Shown here: piece by piece, positions 34,655 to 45,349 of the stretch
Layout: each line of letters starts with the position of its first letter
How positions within the stretch are numbered: the stretch's first letter is position 1
From: Panopea generosa
Lineage: Eukaryota; Mollusca; Bivalvia; Adapedonta; Hiatellidae
Assembly (NCBI GenBank): GCA_029582155.1
Contig: CM055905.1
Location: 6,016,062-6,080,061 of the forward strand
Length of the DNA: 64,000 nt
Direction: 5' to 3'
The notes under the pieces: generated by a model
Databases searched by the model: none
Told to the model about the DNA's origin: nothing
Seen by the model: only the letters and a program-made list of their open reading frames with translations
Position numbers and translations under genes: made by a program

Positions 34655-36150
34655 GTATATATAAACACTTACTGTAATATACGCACTTGCTGTAATATAT
34701 GCACTTACGGTTATATACGCACTTACTGTAATGTATGCACTCACGTTTATATATGCACTTACTGTAATATACGCACTTACTGTGATATACTCATTTACTG
34801 TAATATATGCGCTTACTGTCGTAAATGCACTTACTGTAATATACTCACTTACTGATATATATGCACTTACTGTAATATACGCACTTAATGTTATATACTC
34901 ACTTAATGTAATATATGCACTTACGGTTATATAAACACTTTCTGTAATATATGCATTTATTTATATATGCATTTACGGTTATATTAATGCAATATATGCA
35001 CTTATTGTAATATATGCACTTACTGTACTATGCGCACTAACTGTAATATACGCACTTAATGTAATATATGCACTTACTGTAATATATGCACTTAATGTAA
35101 TATATGCACTTAATGTAATATACGCACTTACTGTAATATACGCACTTACTGTAATATATGCACTTAATGCAATATACGCACTTAATGTTATATACTCACT
35201 TACTGTTATAAATGCACTTACTGTAATATATGCACTTAATGTAATATATGCACTTACGGTTATATAAGCACTTACTGTAATATATGCATTGATTTATATA
35301 TGCATTTACGTTTATGTACGCACTAACTGTAATTACGCACTTAATGTAATATACGCACTTTATGTAAAATATGCACTTAATGTAATATATGCACTTACTG
35401 TAATATATGCACTTAATGTAATATATGCACTTAATGTAATATACGCACTTACTGTAATATACGCACTTACTGTAATATATGCACTTAATGCAATATACGC
35501 ACTTAATGTTATATACTCACTTACTGTTATAAATGCACTTACTGTAATATATGCACTTAATGTAATATATGCACTTACGGTTATATAAGCACTTACTGTA
35601 ATATATGCATTGATTTATATATGCATTTACGTTTATGTACGCACTAACTGTAATTACGCACTTAATGTAATATACGCACTTTATGTAAAATATGCACTTA
35701 ATGTAATATATGCACTTACTGTAATATATGCACTTAATGTAATATATGCACTTAATGTAATATACGCACTTACTGTAATATACGCACTTACTGTAATATA
35801 TGCACTTAATGCAATATACGCACTTAATGTTATATACTCACTTACTGTTATAAATGCACTTACTGTAATATATGCACTTAATGTAATATATGCACTTACG
35901 GTTATATAAGCACTTACTGTAATATATGCATTGATTTATATATGCATTTACGTTTATGTACGCACTAACTGTAATTACGCACTTAATGTAATATACGCAC
36001 TTTATGTAAAATATGCACTTAATGTAATATACGCACTTACTGTAATTACGCACTTAATGTAATATATGCACTTACTGTTATTACACACTTACTGTAATAC
36101 ACGCACTTAATGTAATATATGCACTTTATGTAATATATGCTTAATATATG
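34655..36150. repeat. 18-bp minisatellite with 321-bp higher-order repeat
   Basis: The base unit is GCACTTAATGTAATATAT or GCACTTACTGTAATATAC. From about 35050 to 36040 the units are organised in a 321-bp higher-order repeat; the stretches from 35289 and from 35610 are identical through at least 300 bp and a third partial copy begins at 35931. The six-residue periodic plus frames are by-products of the 18-bp period, not genes. Confidence 0.93.
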
Positions 36151-36372
36151 CATGATCCTTTTTTCTCAGATGTTATCAATATTACAAGCAATTTAATAAC
36201 TTGATATTCCCCGCCATCACATTACAAGCATCCATAGGTATATATAAATCTTACGTAATTTCCTGTCAGATTTTTTTTACAAAATAGATAGACTTGGTGT
36301 ATATGGTTATTTTCCTGATAAATGCATCGGCTGATTTTTGAAAAAGAGTTAAATATAAACATCGTTATAGAT

Positions 36373-36580
36373 TATGGAACAACTACCGCCACTTTTGTAT
36401 TTCCAGTATCTTCTAAAAAATATGGACTAGCACTATTAAAAGTTGTGTATGTCATTAACGAACAATTATGTATTTTTACATAACCTACATGTTCTTTCTT
36501 ATTCAAGTCCAAATTTCAAGGATATATTTTTTAAGAAAATACATAAAATGTCAGGTGTCGGTTAGCTGTTCCGTTCAGTA
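36373..36580. mobile_element. MITE family B, copy 2
   Basis: The right end GTCGGTTAGCTGTTCCGTTC and the left end GGAACAACTACCGCCAC are inverted relative to each other. The interior shares CCAAATTTCAAGGATAT with copy 1. It ends about 17 bp from the receptor tail exon. Confidence 0.65.
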
Positions 36581-36596
36581 TATATGATTGGAAAAC

Positions 36597-36685
36597 CTGT
36601 ACTGATCGGGTCATAAACTGCATCGGCTGGATACTCTCTGCTTTCCTTTTGCAGGTCAGTGTAGGTGTCCATTGCACCATCGTTA
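36597..36685 (-). CDS. Receptor cytoplasmic exon with ITAM-like motif
   Basis: The minus strand acceptor TTTATTATCGTTATAG is followed by a phase-2 exon whose first base completes a Ser codon from 38979. It reads SNDGAMDTYTDLQKES, then REYPADAVYDPIST. YTDL and YDPI are separated by exactly 12 residues, which fits the loose ITAM consensus YxxL/I-x(6-12)-YxxL/I. Such tails recruit SH2 kinases in known receptors; that function here is inference. The exon can end at a weak donor (ACAG, then GTTTTC) at 36597. If unspliced, it reads 11 residues further to a TAA at 36562, inside MITE B. Later exons may exist below 36 kb. Confidence 0.6.
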
Positions 36686-36689
36686 CTAT

Positions 36690-37990
36690 AACGATAATAA
36701 ATGATATGCTTGTACATCGGATTCAATTAATTGATATGTACAATTAACCATGAGAGTCAAGTTAGATGGTATGCGGAATGGCAGGCTGTGTTCATGTTAA
36801 TTTACTAAACTTCTTTCTGCTGCTGGCAGAAAAATATGTTTAGTAACTTCAAATTGAGAATGCTCTTGTTATTCAAGCGAATTAAAGTTGGAATTAGAAT
36901 GATGTATAGGTTTAAGTTCACCATTGATTTATATTTTTTTCTGCTCAATGTGTACACGGTTGACAAAGTGAAGGTAGTCTTCCGAAATCATGGATTCATA
37001 CCCCAATTTCAAAGCATCAATTTGTATCTAAAGTCACAATTCAAACATGACAATGCGTTCAAAGGAAACTGCATTTTTAAAGAAGAAGAAACATTAGTTA
37101 TTTATAACTGCGACTTTGCGACTACCCCACGGAAACATTTCCTAATTGCAATGGTGGTACTATGCCTGTATATGTCAACTGTCTGTGTGATTGAATAGAA
37201 GAAAGGCAGAATATCTTGATAGTTTTATATTGGAAAACCTTTTGAATTAAAACCAAATCTTGCGAATAACATCAAACTTTATTAATCAGTTTACAGAAAA
37301 GTAAACGAATACTTTGCCATTGGTATAAATGTAACATTTAACGTTTTGACCTTACTAAAATTATTCTAATCAAATAAAAAAAATGTCTTATTTAACTATA
37401 TGTATTTAGTAATTCAACATTTATTTTAAAACATAAACTCTACTTCAACAGCTCTGTTTGCAAGTTTTGCATGAACTGCCATTTGTAACATGAATTGCAG
37501 TAATCTTGTGTTTATATTGATAATATAATAAAACTAATAACCCCTGGGTGAGCTTATTTTAAACAATTCAATTTACAATAGTCTTGCATTGATATAGGAA
37601 ATGCTACCGAGATATGATTTGGTGTAAAACTTTTGTAACTTTAGTAGCATGCAATATTATTCAACTTAATTACTAATACGTTTGTGATACATTAATTTTA
37701 TTGAAAATGGATAATTTAAAAAACGACTTAAATATGAGGATCAAAACACATAATGCACATTTTAAAACGTTTCCTATTTGTGCACGAATTTTGATACAAT
37801 AGTATTTCAACAAGTTTTTGTGGTGATCAATCCATGAAACTTAAACTGCTTTATTATATTAAACGCCTGTTTCTATACAAGTTCATATTCAATGGCGTTG
37901 TACATTAAGGTATAAAACATAAACCAAAAGTATCAATCTGAATAATTACAACGTATAAAAATGTTCAAATTACATAAAATCATTGCATAA
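36690..37990. other. Unassigned intron; 120-codon frame
   Basis: A plus-strand open frame at 36836-37198 (120 codons) has two hydrophobic stretches but no recognisable motif; one such frame is expected by chance in this much AT-rich DNA. The rest is AT-rich without visible features. The region is intron of the minus-strand receptor. Confidence 0.4.
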
Positions 37991-37993
37991 ATT

Positions 37994-38885
37994 TCAAATA
38001 GAGATTGAAATAAACCATACTGTTGTGCCTAATAACAATGTATAGAAAGCTCGGAAATAAAAATTTTCAGTACTTTTTAAAACTTTCTGCAGATTCCACA
38101 GGCTAGGACCTACTATACCAAAACTTCTGTCACTAAAACACTTTATTTTGTTAAATGGAATAACGTAGCACCTATCTGTGGAGTCTGAGGACCTAAAACC
38201 TGGTCTTTTGGGAATAGATTTTGCTAACAACTCAGACAAATAGACTGCATTGCCGATAGAGCAATTGTACAAGAAAGACATAATTTAAATTTAATTCTAG
38301 CTTTGATAGGTAACCATTGCAAGTCATATAGAGCTTGTTTAGAACTGTCAAATTTTCTCCTGTTTAAAACAAGTTTTGCACATATATTCTGGATACGTAG
38401 CATTTTGCCTATTTCCATTTCTGCTATATCATATAAAATAACATTACAGTAGTCCAAGTGAGAAATAACCAATTACAGAATGAGAATTTCTTTGGCATCT
38501 TTAGTTGAATATTTACGTATACTCATAATCCTTAAGTAATTTTACATAGCTCGACGTCACTTCCTTTTATCATGTTCTTTTAAATTCAATGTTTCATGTA
38601 GAAAAGCAACTTACTATCTTATACAACTCTCAGATCTTATTATATCACCAGCAATGTTTATTTGCTTTGTACTACATTTATTCAATTGTGTTCTAATACC
38701 AAACATAATAAACTCAGTTTTTGAAGTGTTCATCTTTAGTTTGTTCTCATTCATCCAGTTGTTAATTGTCTCTGCAAATTGTTAAAGTTCTTTTATTGCA
38801 TGTATTTCCTTGTTGACTGATGTTAGTTGAAAACGTTTATTTGCAATTTGATCATCTGCTAATTCATAGACTGAAATGCTTGGCG
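37994..38885 (-). mobile_element. LINE RT fragment (CR1/L2-like), in a receptor intron
   Basis: Only the 3' part of a non-LTR element is present. Reading leftward, ELADDQ near 38860 is a decayed Y-A-D-D-Q catalytic block. It is followed by NWMNENKLKMNTSKTEFIMF near 38750, then VISHLDYCNVILYD near 38470 and WLPIKARIKFKL near 38310. GPSLWNLQ near 38090 is the usual C-terminal box. Stops and frameshifts make it inactive. It is a different lineage from the 21.4-24.2 kb LINE. It is 5'-truncated, as is common for retroposed LINEs, and lies in the intron between the exons at 38979 and 36685, in the same orientation as the gene. Confidence 0.85.
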
Positions 38886-38978
38886 GAATAACATCAAATA
38901 GCGTAAACAAAATAACTATTACTCTTGTATTCAACTCACATTGTGCCAAAAAAACAATCGTGAAAATAAAACTCTTAC

Positions 38979-39045
38979 CTCACTCCTTGATAAGTCGGAC
39001 GTCTTTCATTATGTACATCTCTCCGATTTTCTGTTCTGCTGGATT
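38979..39045 (-). CDS. Receptor cytoplasmic exon
   Basis: A 67-bp exon, phase 1 in and phase 2 out, with acceptor TTTTGTTTTAG and a strong donor GTAAGAGT. It encodes a hydrophilic, basic stretch: ESSRTENRRDVHNERRPTYQ followed by GV. TYQGV is a possible tyrosine phosphorylation motif (YxxV). The phase agrees with both the transmembrane exon upstream and the ITAM-like exon downstream, which is the main support for linking them. Confidence 0.6.
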
Positions 39046-39639
39046 CTAAAACAAAGCGTACACTTTGCATGTAAAATGAATCGAATAATAAAATAACAAT
39101 TAAGTCCAATTATTAAATTTGACCGTAAATTTCATTTTTTAAATGGAAACTCTACGCAATAGTGTAACGAAATTATGGGAAATACAAAAGAGGCAGGTTA
39201 GTTGATCCGGACCGTATTTTTTTTCTACGCATTTATCATTCAATTACTTTTTAACTAACTTTTATTATCCAATTAAAATATTTTTTTAATTACATTTAGA
39301 CAATATTCTATTTATAACATAACATAACAGCATTTCTTTGATCATCATCTCAAATTCGAGTTTGAAGTAATTATATACTCGTAAATCATGTGACAAAAGT
39401 GTTTTATAAGTTTAAATACCAAGCCATGAATGCAATTTCTTAGACATAAGTGACGTTCTCTTTGCTATGATACGTCATGGTGAAGTGCATTCACATTTGT
39501 ATAAGAAATATGAGAAATACGGAAGTTTATGTTGCATGAAAGATATTTTATATTTCATATCAAATTGATAAAACATGTTTAAATGGCATCTGTTTTGTTT
39601 CGTTAAGATGCTCTAGTTGAAATTAAACTGGAGCTTATG

Positions 39640-39790
39640 GTACAGTGATAGAGTATGGCACCTATGATCGGAGAGTGGTGAGTTCGGTCCAACACCTCGT
39701 CTATGTGGTTATGCTTAGTAAGCTACCCAGGAAGATTTGAGCGTGATTTGTACCAGTTGTAATAATTGTTTCACAATCGAAGAAAAAAGA
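39640..39790 (+). mobile_element. SINE family 3, copy
   Basis: CCTATGATCGGAGAGTGGTG and GAGTTCGGTCC in the tRNA-like head, then GTTATGCTTAGTAAGC and ATTTGAGCGTGATTTGTACC, ending GTTTCACAATCGAAG. Confidence 0.65.
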
Positions 39791-39900
39791 AATAAGTTTA
39801 CATCAAATTTAACTTATTTACAATTACTTTTTATTGAATCTTGTATTGTATGAATAATATTGTGAGATGCGCCATATGTTAAAATACTATCCCTAATTGT

Positions 39901-40083
39901 CTAGACGTTCTGATATGGTGTAAAATAACCTGATTGTCCTGCATTGGTTCTGGTAATCTGGCGTCGAAGAGCGCATACGTAAACAGTCAATATAACGACG
40001 GTCACAATTGTCACACCAAGAAGGCAAGCCATGGTTATCACTGAAGTGGCATCTTCTGTTTGTGGGTTAAAAAAGATGTAACA
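39901..40083 (-). CDS. Receptor transmembrane exon with alternative end
   Basis: The acceptor TTATATATTTACAG opens a phase-0 exon: CYIFFNPQTEDATS, then a hydrophobic segment of about 23 residues (VITMACLLGVTIVTVV and ILTVYVC), followed by the stop-transfer ALRRQITR. This is a type I single-pass membrane anchor. Two ends are possible. A donor after 39930 (GTTATTTT, weak) leaves phase 1 and fits the exon at 39045. Without splicing the frame adds GYFTPYQNV and stops at TAG 39903-39901, giving a short tail. The upstream Ig exon ends in phase 0, which matches. Confidence 0.7.
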   Translation of the reverse strand, partial: CYIFFNPQTEDATSVITMACLLGVTIVTVVILTVYVCALRRQITRTNAGQSGYFTPYQNV

Positions 40084-40089
40084 CTGTAA

Positions 40090-41190
40090 ATATATAAGAT
40101 ATAGTGTATTATTTTATTATTAAAGTTATTTTCATAATCACTTGTGTCCTATTATAAATAATTAAGCAATGAATCGTTGATATTTTTGAGAATTTAGTGA
40201 AATCTCTAGTTGTTTTGAAATATTGGAAGTAAAGAATACGAGTAAAATATTAATCAATTTGACATCAAATTTAATATTTTTGATATTTCGATTTGTAATT
40301 TTATTCTGAAATATTTTCTTTATTACGTTGAGTTACAGATGCATTATGTTAACGTTTAATGTATATATTTACGAATTCGTACATTGCCAACATTCGTGAC
40401 GTAACTGCATATATCAGTCTGGCATTCATCCATATTATGTGGACGCTGAATGAGTATATTGTGTTTTGGACATATTTTACGATAATTACCGAGATATATC
40501 GATAAATTACGACAGATTTGTTTTCTTTGTAAATCCCTTGCAATGTTCAAATGTTTCAAACCGTTTGTATTGAATGTTTGATGCTGAATACTATATGTAA
40601 TTAAAATGAATTGAATAAAATAATGTCCAAACATATCCATAATGAGAATTAAATACGCAAATATAAGATAAGATCTCTTATCAAATGTATGTCTTCATTA
40701 AATCAACAAATATCATTAATATATTAAGTTATTATTTAACTACAGAGTAATGAAATAGTACAATTTGTGTACTTGACGGTGGAATTCATATGTAGATTAT
40801 ATTTGGATGCATTTGCTTTTTTTCAGTTAAATGTATATGCATTTAGTATTCATATTAAGTGACCGTTTAATAGAATATGTTTATAATTGTTTTTGCCAAT
40901 TACAAGTGAGCACTGTTCAACTACATCGCTGTTTCGGTAACAGAAATTGTGTTTGCTATTATTAAAATACTATACTATACTGGAATAACAAAACACAACT
41001 AAGTGATTAAAATAGCAAACTCTGTTTTATTGAATCTTTTCAGCTGCCCATGTGATATGTTCTGCACATAGTACATACTTATATTATGTTCCGTTTATAT
41101 TATGTTCCACCTATTGATTTAAGCACAACAACGAAGCTTCGTGTAGCTGTTTTATACGTCCTGTTCCTAGTTGCCTCGCACGTTTACTCA
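40090..41190. other. Unassigned intron
   Basis: AT-rich intron of the receptor. The minus frames at 40349-40640 have no recognisable motif. Nothing else is seen. Confidence 0.45.
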
Positions 41191-41359
41191 CCTTGCGTAG
41201 TCTGGGACATCAGTCTAAGATGTAAGCAGGCGTCTCCGTCGTAGGTGACTTCCAGACTTAATTACATTCAGGATAGCACTGAGCTGAACACGTGACCTCG
41301 GGCAAGTCGTCTCAAACCTCCAAGTAGTAGATCGGCATGTATGGCGCAAATAATGCAAA

Positions 41360-41445
41360 TCAGACTCGAAATCTTTCGGATAATATCAGTATTAAGCATA
41401 TACGGAAAAAGTCTCTTGCTTAATGACACCACACATGGCCGTGAG
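41360..41445 (-). mobile_element. SINE family 3 fragment, reverse
   Basis: CGAAATCTTTCGGATAATAT, then CAGTATTAAGCATATACGGA, then AAGTCTCTTGCTTAATGACA match the body of the reverse copy at 44215. Confidence 0.5.
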
Positions 41446-41917
41446 TATCATTTGATCATTCGGTTTTGTTCTGTTCATATCATCATTCATGAAAGGCCGA
41501 TAGAAAGACTTTACTTTTCACATCTCACACTTTGAATTTATTCTATGAATAAATTCCTACTTATTAATATAAAACACGAATTCAACTTTGAATTCAAAAT
41601 TGAGTGCCTATTTGAAATCACAGTTTAAATTCACACTTTAAAATAAAATAGTTTTCGAACTCAAACTGTTAAATCGATGTATCAATCGGTGAAGTTATAG
41701 ATAATAATATACCCAATTTCAACCTGAACTTCTCATGTAATTTTGTAATCAAACGTGCAATCGAGTGTATTTATCAACCAAAACCTTTCCTTAAATATAT
41801 GATCACTTAAAATAAATGCACAAAAAAACGTGTTTTTAAAGGTCCCAAACGGACCTTTGGTTGAAGCATGCATCCCATTCAATAACATGCCATTACTTTT
41901 TATAAAGGATACTCACA

Positions 41918-42140
41918 TATTTCCAGAAATCAGGTCATTTAACCCCCAATGAAAAAGCAGGAAATGATATGCCTGTATCACAATTCATAGCAACTGAACG
42001 CTTACTAAACTGTAACGTCATTCAAACTTCCCTTCAGAAACTGAACAATCGCGAACTGAACTTGCTCAGAGGTGGCTTTCCCAACATTGCTATTTAACGG
42101 ACCCAATCGGAGAACTGCGCCCGTTCCACAGACTTATACT
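41918..42140 (-). mobile_element. MITE family A, copy 4 (inverted)
   Basis: Reverse complement of the family at 4001/7047/18728: AATGAAAAAGCAGG, CAATTCATAGCAACTGAACG, CCCAACATTGCTATTTAACG, CACAGACTTAT. It abuts the Ig exon at 42148. Confidence 0.7.
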
Positions 42141-42147
42141 CACATAC

Positions 42148-42454
42148 TATGTTTAACGTGTATTTGGTTTCTGAGAATAGTTGATATTCTGTGTACGTCC
42201 ATCTGTATGTAATGCTCGTTCCATTCATTCGACAATCAGTTTTCAGAACAGTGAGCCTATCTTCTGATACCAGATATGAACTTTGTGAAGTGACGTCATT
42301 CCCATCTACCAGCCAGCTCTTGTAACTGTCAAACCAACTGGAAAATCGCTTGTATATGAATTTGTTCCACGAAATGAAATTGAGCGGTTTTCTTCTATCA
42401 CTTCCGTCGCGCCGGTATCTCGATAGGCTTTAATTTGTGGGGTCGGTGGATGAC
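42148..42454 (-). CDS. Ig-like domain exon with a frame break
   Basis: The acceptor TTATACACAG opens the exon and a GTATGT donor follows 42148. The 5' part in one frame reads HPPTPQIKAYRDTGATE, then VIEENRSISF, a typical start of an Ig domain up to the B strand. The 3' part is open in a different frame: FISWNKFIYK, WLVDGNDVTS, SEDRLTVLKTD, GTSITYRWTYTEYQ and KYTLNI. The frames meet near ATTTCATTTCGTGGAAC. The expected B-strand Cys is missing and the expected F-strand Cys is Trp (YRW). The 3' frame ends in phase 0, which fits the transmembrane exon. This could be a pseudogenised domain, an assembly error, or a small unseen intron. Confidence 0.5.
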
Positions 42455-42749
42455 CTGTGTATAAAATTACATATTTGTCGAATTAGTACTCTTGACAAAT
42501 TAGTAGCGTTCGTGTTGGAGCTTAAATATTTGAAGACGTTTGACATAATAAAAGGATTTTTTTCTTTCAGATTGTCGAATTGCGTTTAACCTCTGAAGTT
42601 ACAAACGTGCGATGTGTTGTGTTATATGATAAGTCATAGTTTAAATAATAATCATGAAAACATAGGCATAGTATATGCTCCTTTAATATTTAAAAGTCAC
42701 AAAATACGAAACATGTCAAGTAAATGGCGACCATGTTTTTTTATCCTAA

Positions 42750-43640
42750 AAACCTCACTTGAATGTAGCATTTAGGTATTTAAATATCACAATTTTCCTG
42801 TTAGTGGACCCATTCCGCCACCAGCATTCACACACACCAGCACATACACACACACTCACTCCTTCACGTTTGGCCCGTAGTGAATGACATACCGGGTTTG
42901 AAACCAACTTGAGGTTCACTTTTTTATACATCTTACAGATATTTTTGTATGTGTTTGTGCTTATTAAAATACCTAAAAGATACAAAATGTTGGAGTTTCT
43001 ACCTAACACCTTATTGGATGCAGCATTTGTTTTTTTAATATATAAATATTTTCCCTTTCCCAAACAATCGATCACACCATCTTCCACACTCTTTCCCATT
43101 GGTGGTTATCTTTTATTCTTTTTATAAGTCTAAAAGGGTTTTAATTTTTTTATTATTTATTTATATTTTTGTGACAGTGTGTTTGAAAAAAAATCACAAA
43201 ACATTGAAGTAAATGCTACTGCATTTTCATTCTATATAAACTCCAGAATGCAGCATTTACTTTTTAAGATATTGAACATTCTTGTGAGAGCCACCCGTAC
43301 CCCAACCAACGGGAGCAGCAGGGGACACCATACACACGCACGTTATCACAAAGGTATTGGCTATTAGTGCATGAGTTACCTGGTTTAAAATTCGGATGAA
43401 GTTGGTTTGTTAATATGTCTATCTTTTTAATAAAACGAGCAGTAGGGGTCATCCCCACACACATACTCTCCCAAATGTCTTGGCTCCCAGTGCATGAGGT
43501 ACCGGTTTTAAAACCAGGCGGGAGTTCATTATTTTGATAAGTCTTATAGACTTTTTTTAATGAAAATGTTTAAAAGTCACAACAAATGCAGTAATTTTCC
43601 CTCTAAAACTTACTACAATACAGCATTTGTTTTTTACACC
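42750..43640. repeat. Degenerate local repeats of ~300 bp
   Basis: Phrases such as 'taccgggtttgaaaccaac', 'gcagcatttgttttttt' and 'tttaaaagtcaca' recur three times at irregular spacing, in the same orientation. Short open frames on both strands here are not credible genes. It is intron of the receptor. Confidence 0.5.
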
Positions 43641-44048
43641 TTCTCCTGCACTCTTCACCAGCCCCCACCCCACCCTCTCTCCACCCCTATAACTGAAACG
43701 CTCCTATTCCTATGATTACGGAAAAAAACAATGATCTTATAACACCATAGCATAGAACGAAAAGAATATCAGTATTCCTACTCAATAAACGCAGATCCCA
43801 CCTCAAGATTTCTAAGTCTCTCAACCGGTCTAGGAATGGGTAGTTTCCATACGCTCCGCGTTATAAAGAGGTAAACTAAGATCTTCCAGTCTATCATTAA
43901 CTGCACCGACACGTTGAATTTCTTTTCGAAAATGTTTCCGTTGTATGTTTTTTAATAAATACCTTCATTGCTTAATCGCATAATATTATATACTAACGAT
44001 ATGGATTCGTTTTTGTACTCCAAAAAGGGTTATATATGAGGCACATAC

Positions 44049-44118
44049 TTGTTAACCACGACAACAAATGTAACAGTAGAACCGACTTCAGCGAACATTG
44101 TCTTGTATCTATGACATT
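44049..44118 (-). CDS. Ig-like partial exon of the receptor
   Basis: A 70-bp exon with acceptor ATGATTACCTTTTCAG and donor GTATGTGC. It reads CHRYKTMFAEVGSTVTFVVV, then VN, the A and B strands of an Ig-type fold (V-G-S-T-V-T-F), but with Val where the B-strand Cys is usual. Phases are 1 in and 2 out. The phase does not join directly to the exon at 42454, so one exon between is missing from my reading or the locus is damaged. Upstream exons and the signal peptide were not found. Confidence 0.5.
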
Positions 44119-44214
44119 CTGAAAAGGTAATCATAAAAAAATACCCGATAAAGCTCACGTTAAATCTGCAAAGTTAAAAACGATATTCTTCTACAATTGT
44201 TTTGTTTAAACTTA

Positions 44215-44405
44215 TTTATTTTACTTCGATTGTGAAACAAGTTCTTACACCTTAGACAAATCACGCTCGAAGTCTTCCTGGGTAGGACCAGTAATAAGCA
44301 TATGTGGAAAAAGTGTCTTGCTCAAGGACACGTCACATAGCCGTAGCGGAGGATCGAAGCCACGACTCTCCGATCATGAGTTCGGTGCTCTACCACTGGA
44401 CCATG
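44215..44405 (-). mobile_element. SINE family 3, reverse full copy
   Basis: On the minus strand: GTGGTAGAGCACCGAACTCA, TGATCGGAGAGTCGTGGCTT, CTTGAGCAAGACACTTTTTC, TGCTTATTACTGG, and a GTTTCACAATCG end. It is the second-best preserved copy. Confidence 0.75.
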
Positions 44406-44877
44406 CTCCTAAACTCTACAATAGTTTAGGTGAATATTTATAATGCGAGTCTGGGTTTTTAGTACCTAGCAAAATTTGTACTTAAGGTGTGTGTTAGTTT
44501 ATCGTTTATCATGTTTATTAAAACTACTTTTATAATGAAGGTGTAGTTTGAAGAAATCAATGTTTTTGTTGTAGTTTTGAGGACATTGAATAAATTGAAT
44601 TGCTTAAGCTACTTCGTGGTATTTTTTATTAGTGAAATAATTAACTTTTGGCATCTTACTTGTATTTATGAGAAAGAGAAAATATTAATTGGAGCAATTT
44701 GTAAGCAAAAAAAAAAAAAAAGAGAAAATAGGAAAATACTCCTATGTTAAAATCTGAATTGAATTGATAAAATCATACAAGCGTTATTCGATACTTTAAA
44801 AAACAAAATGGCGTAAATTTGATGAAGAAAGGTTACTCGGAAATAGCAAGTGCGTTCCTGCTAATAATGAATATAGC

Positions 44878-45345
44878 ACATACAAATATGGCATAACGTA
44901 TACGTCACGTACAAATATTACATAACGTATACGTCACGTACCAATATGACATAACGTATACGTCATGTGCCAATATTACATAACGTATGTGTCAATATTA
45001 CATAACGTATACGTCACGTTACAACATGACATAATGTATACGTCACGTACCAATATAACATAACGTATACGCCACGTACCAATATGACATAACGTATACG
45101 CCACGTACCAATATGACATAACGTATACGTCATGTGCCAAAATTACATAACGTATACGTCACGTAACAATGACATAACGTATACGTCACGTACCAATATT
45201 ACATAACGTTTACGCCACGTACCAATATGACATAACATAAACGTCACGTACCAGTATTAAATAACGTATACGTCATGTACCAATATATCATAACGTATAT
45301 GTAACGTATCAATATTACATAACGTATACGTCACATATCAATATG
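44878..45345. repeat. 29-bp array with CRE-like core (about 16 copies)
   Basis: The unit is ACATAACGTATACGTCACGT followed by ACCAATATT. Most copies keep TACGTCAC, the reverse of a GTGACGTA CRE-like site. The array is non-coding. It lies between the last visible receptor exon and a SINE. Confidence 0.9.
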
Positions 45346-45349
45346 AGTC

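Noticed and set aside
36836-37198. 120-codon plus frame as a gene
   Set aside because: No motif, start context or splicing; about one such frame is expected by chance in AT-rich DNA of this length.
41192-41256. Possible minus-strand exon (EVTYDGDACLHLRLMSQTT with a good GTGAGT donor)
   Set aside because: The acceptor lacks a pyrimidine tract, and its phases (2 in, 1 out) do not fit between the Ig exon (phase 0) and the transmembrane exon (phase 0).
43800-43960. Minus-strand coding-like frames (EIQRVGAVNDRLEDLS and an overlapping second frame)
   Set aside because: Two frames are equally open, no acceptor supports either, and neither joins exons 44049 and 42454 in phase.
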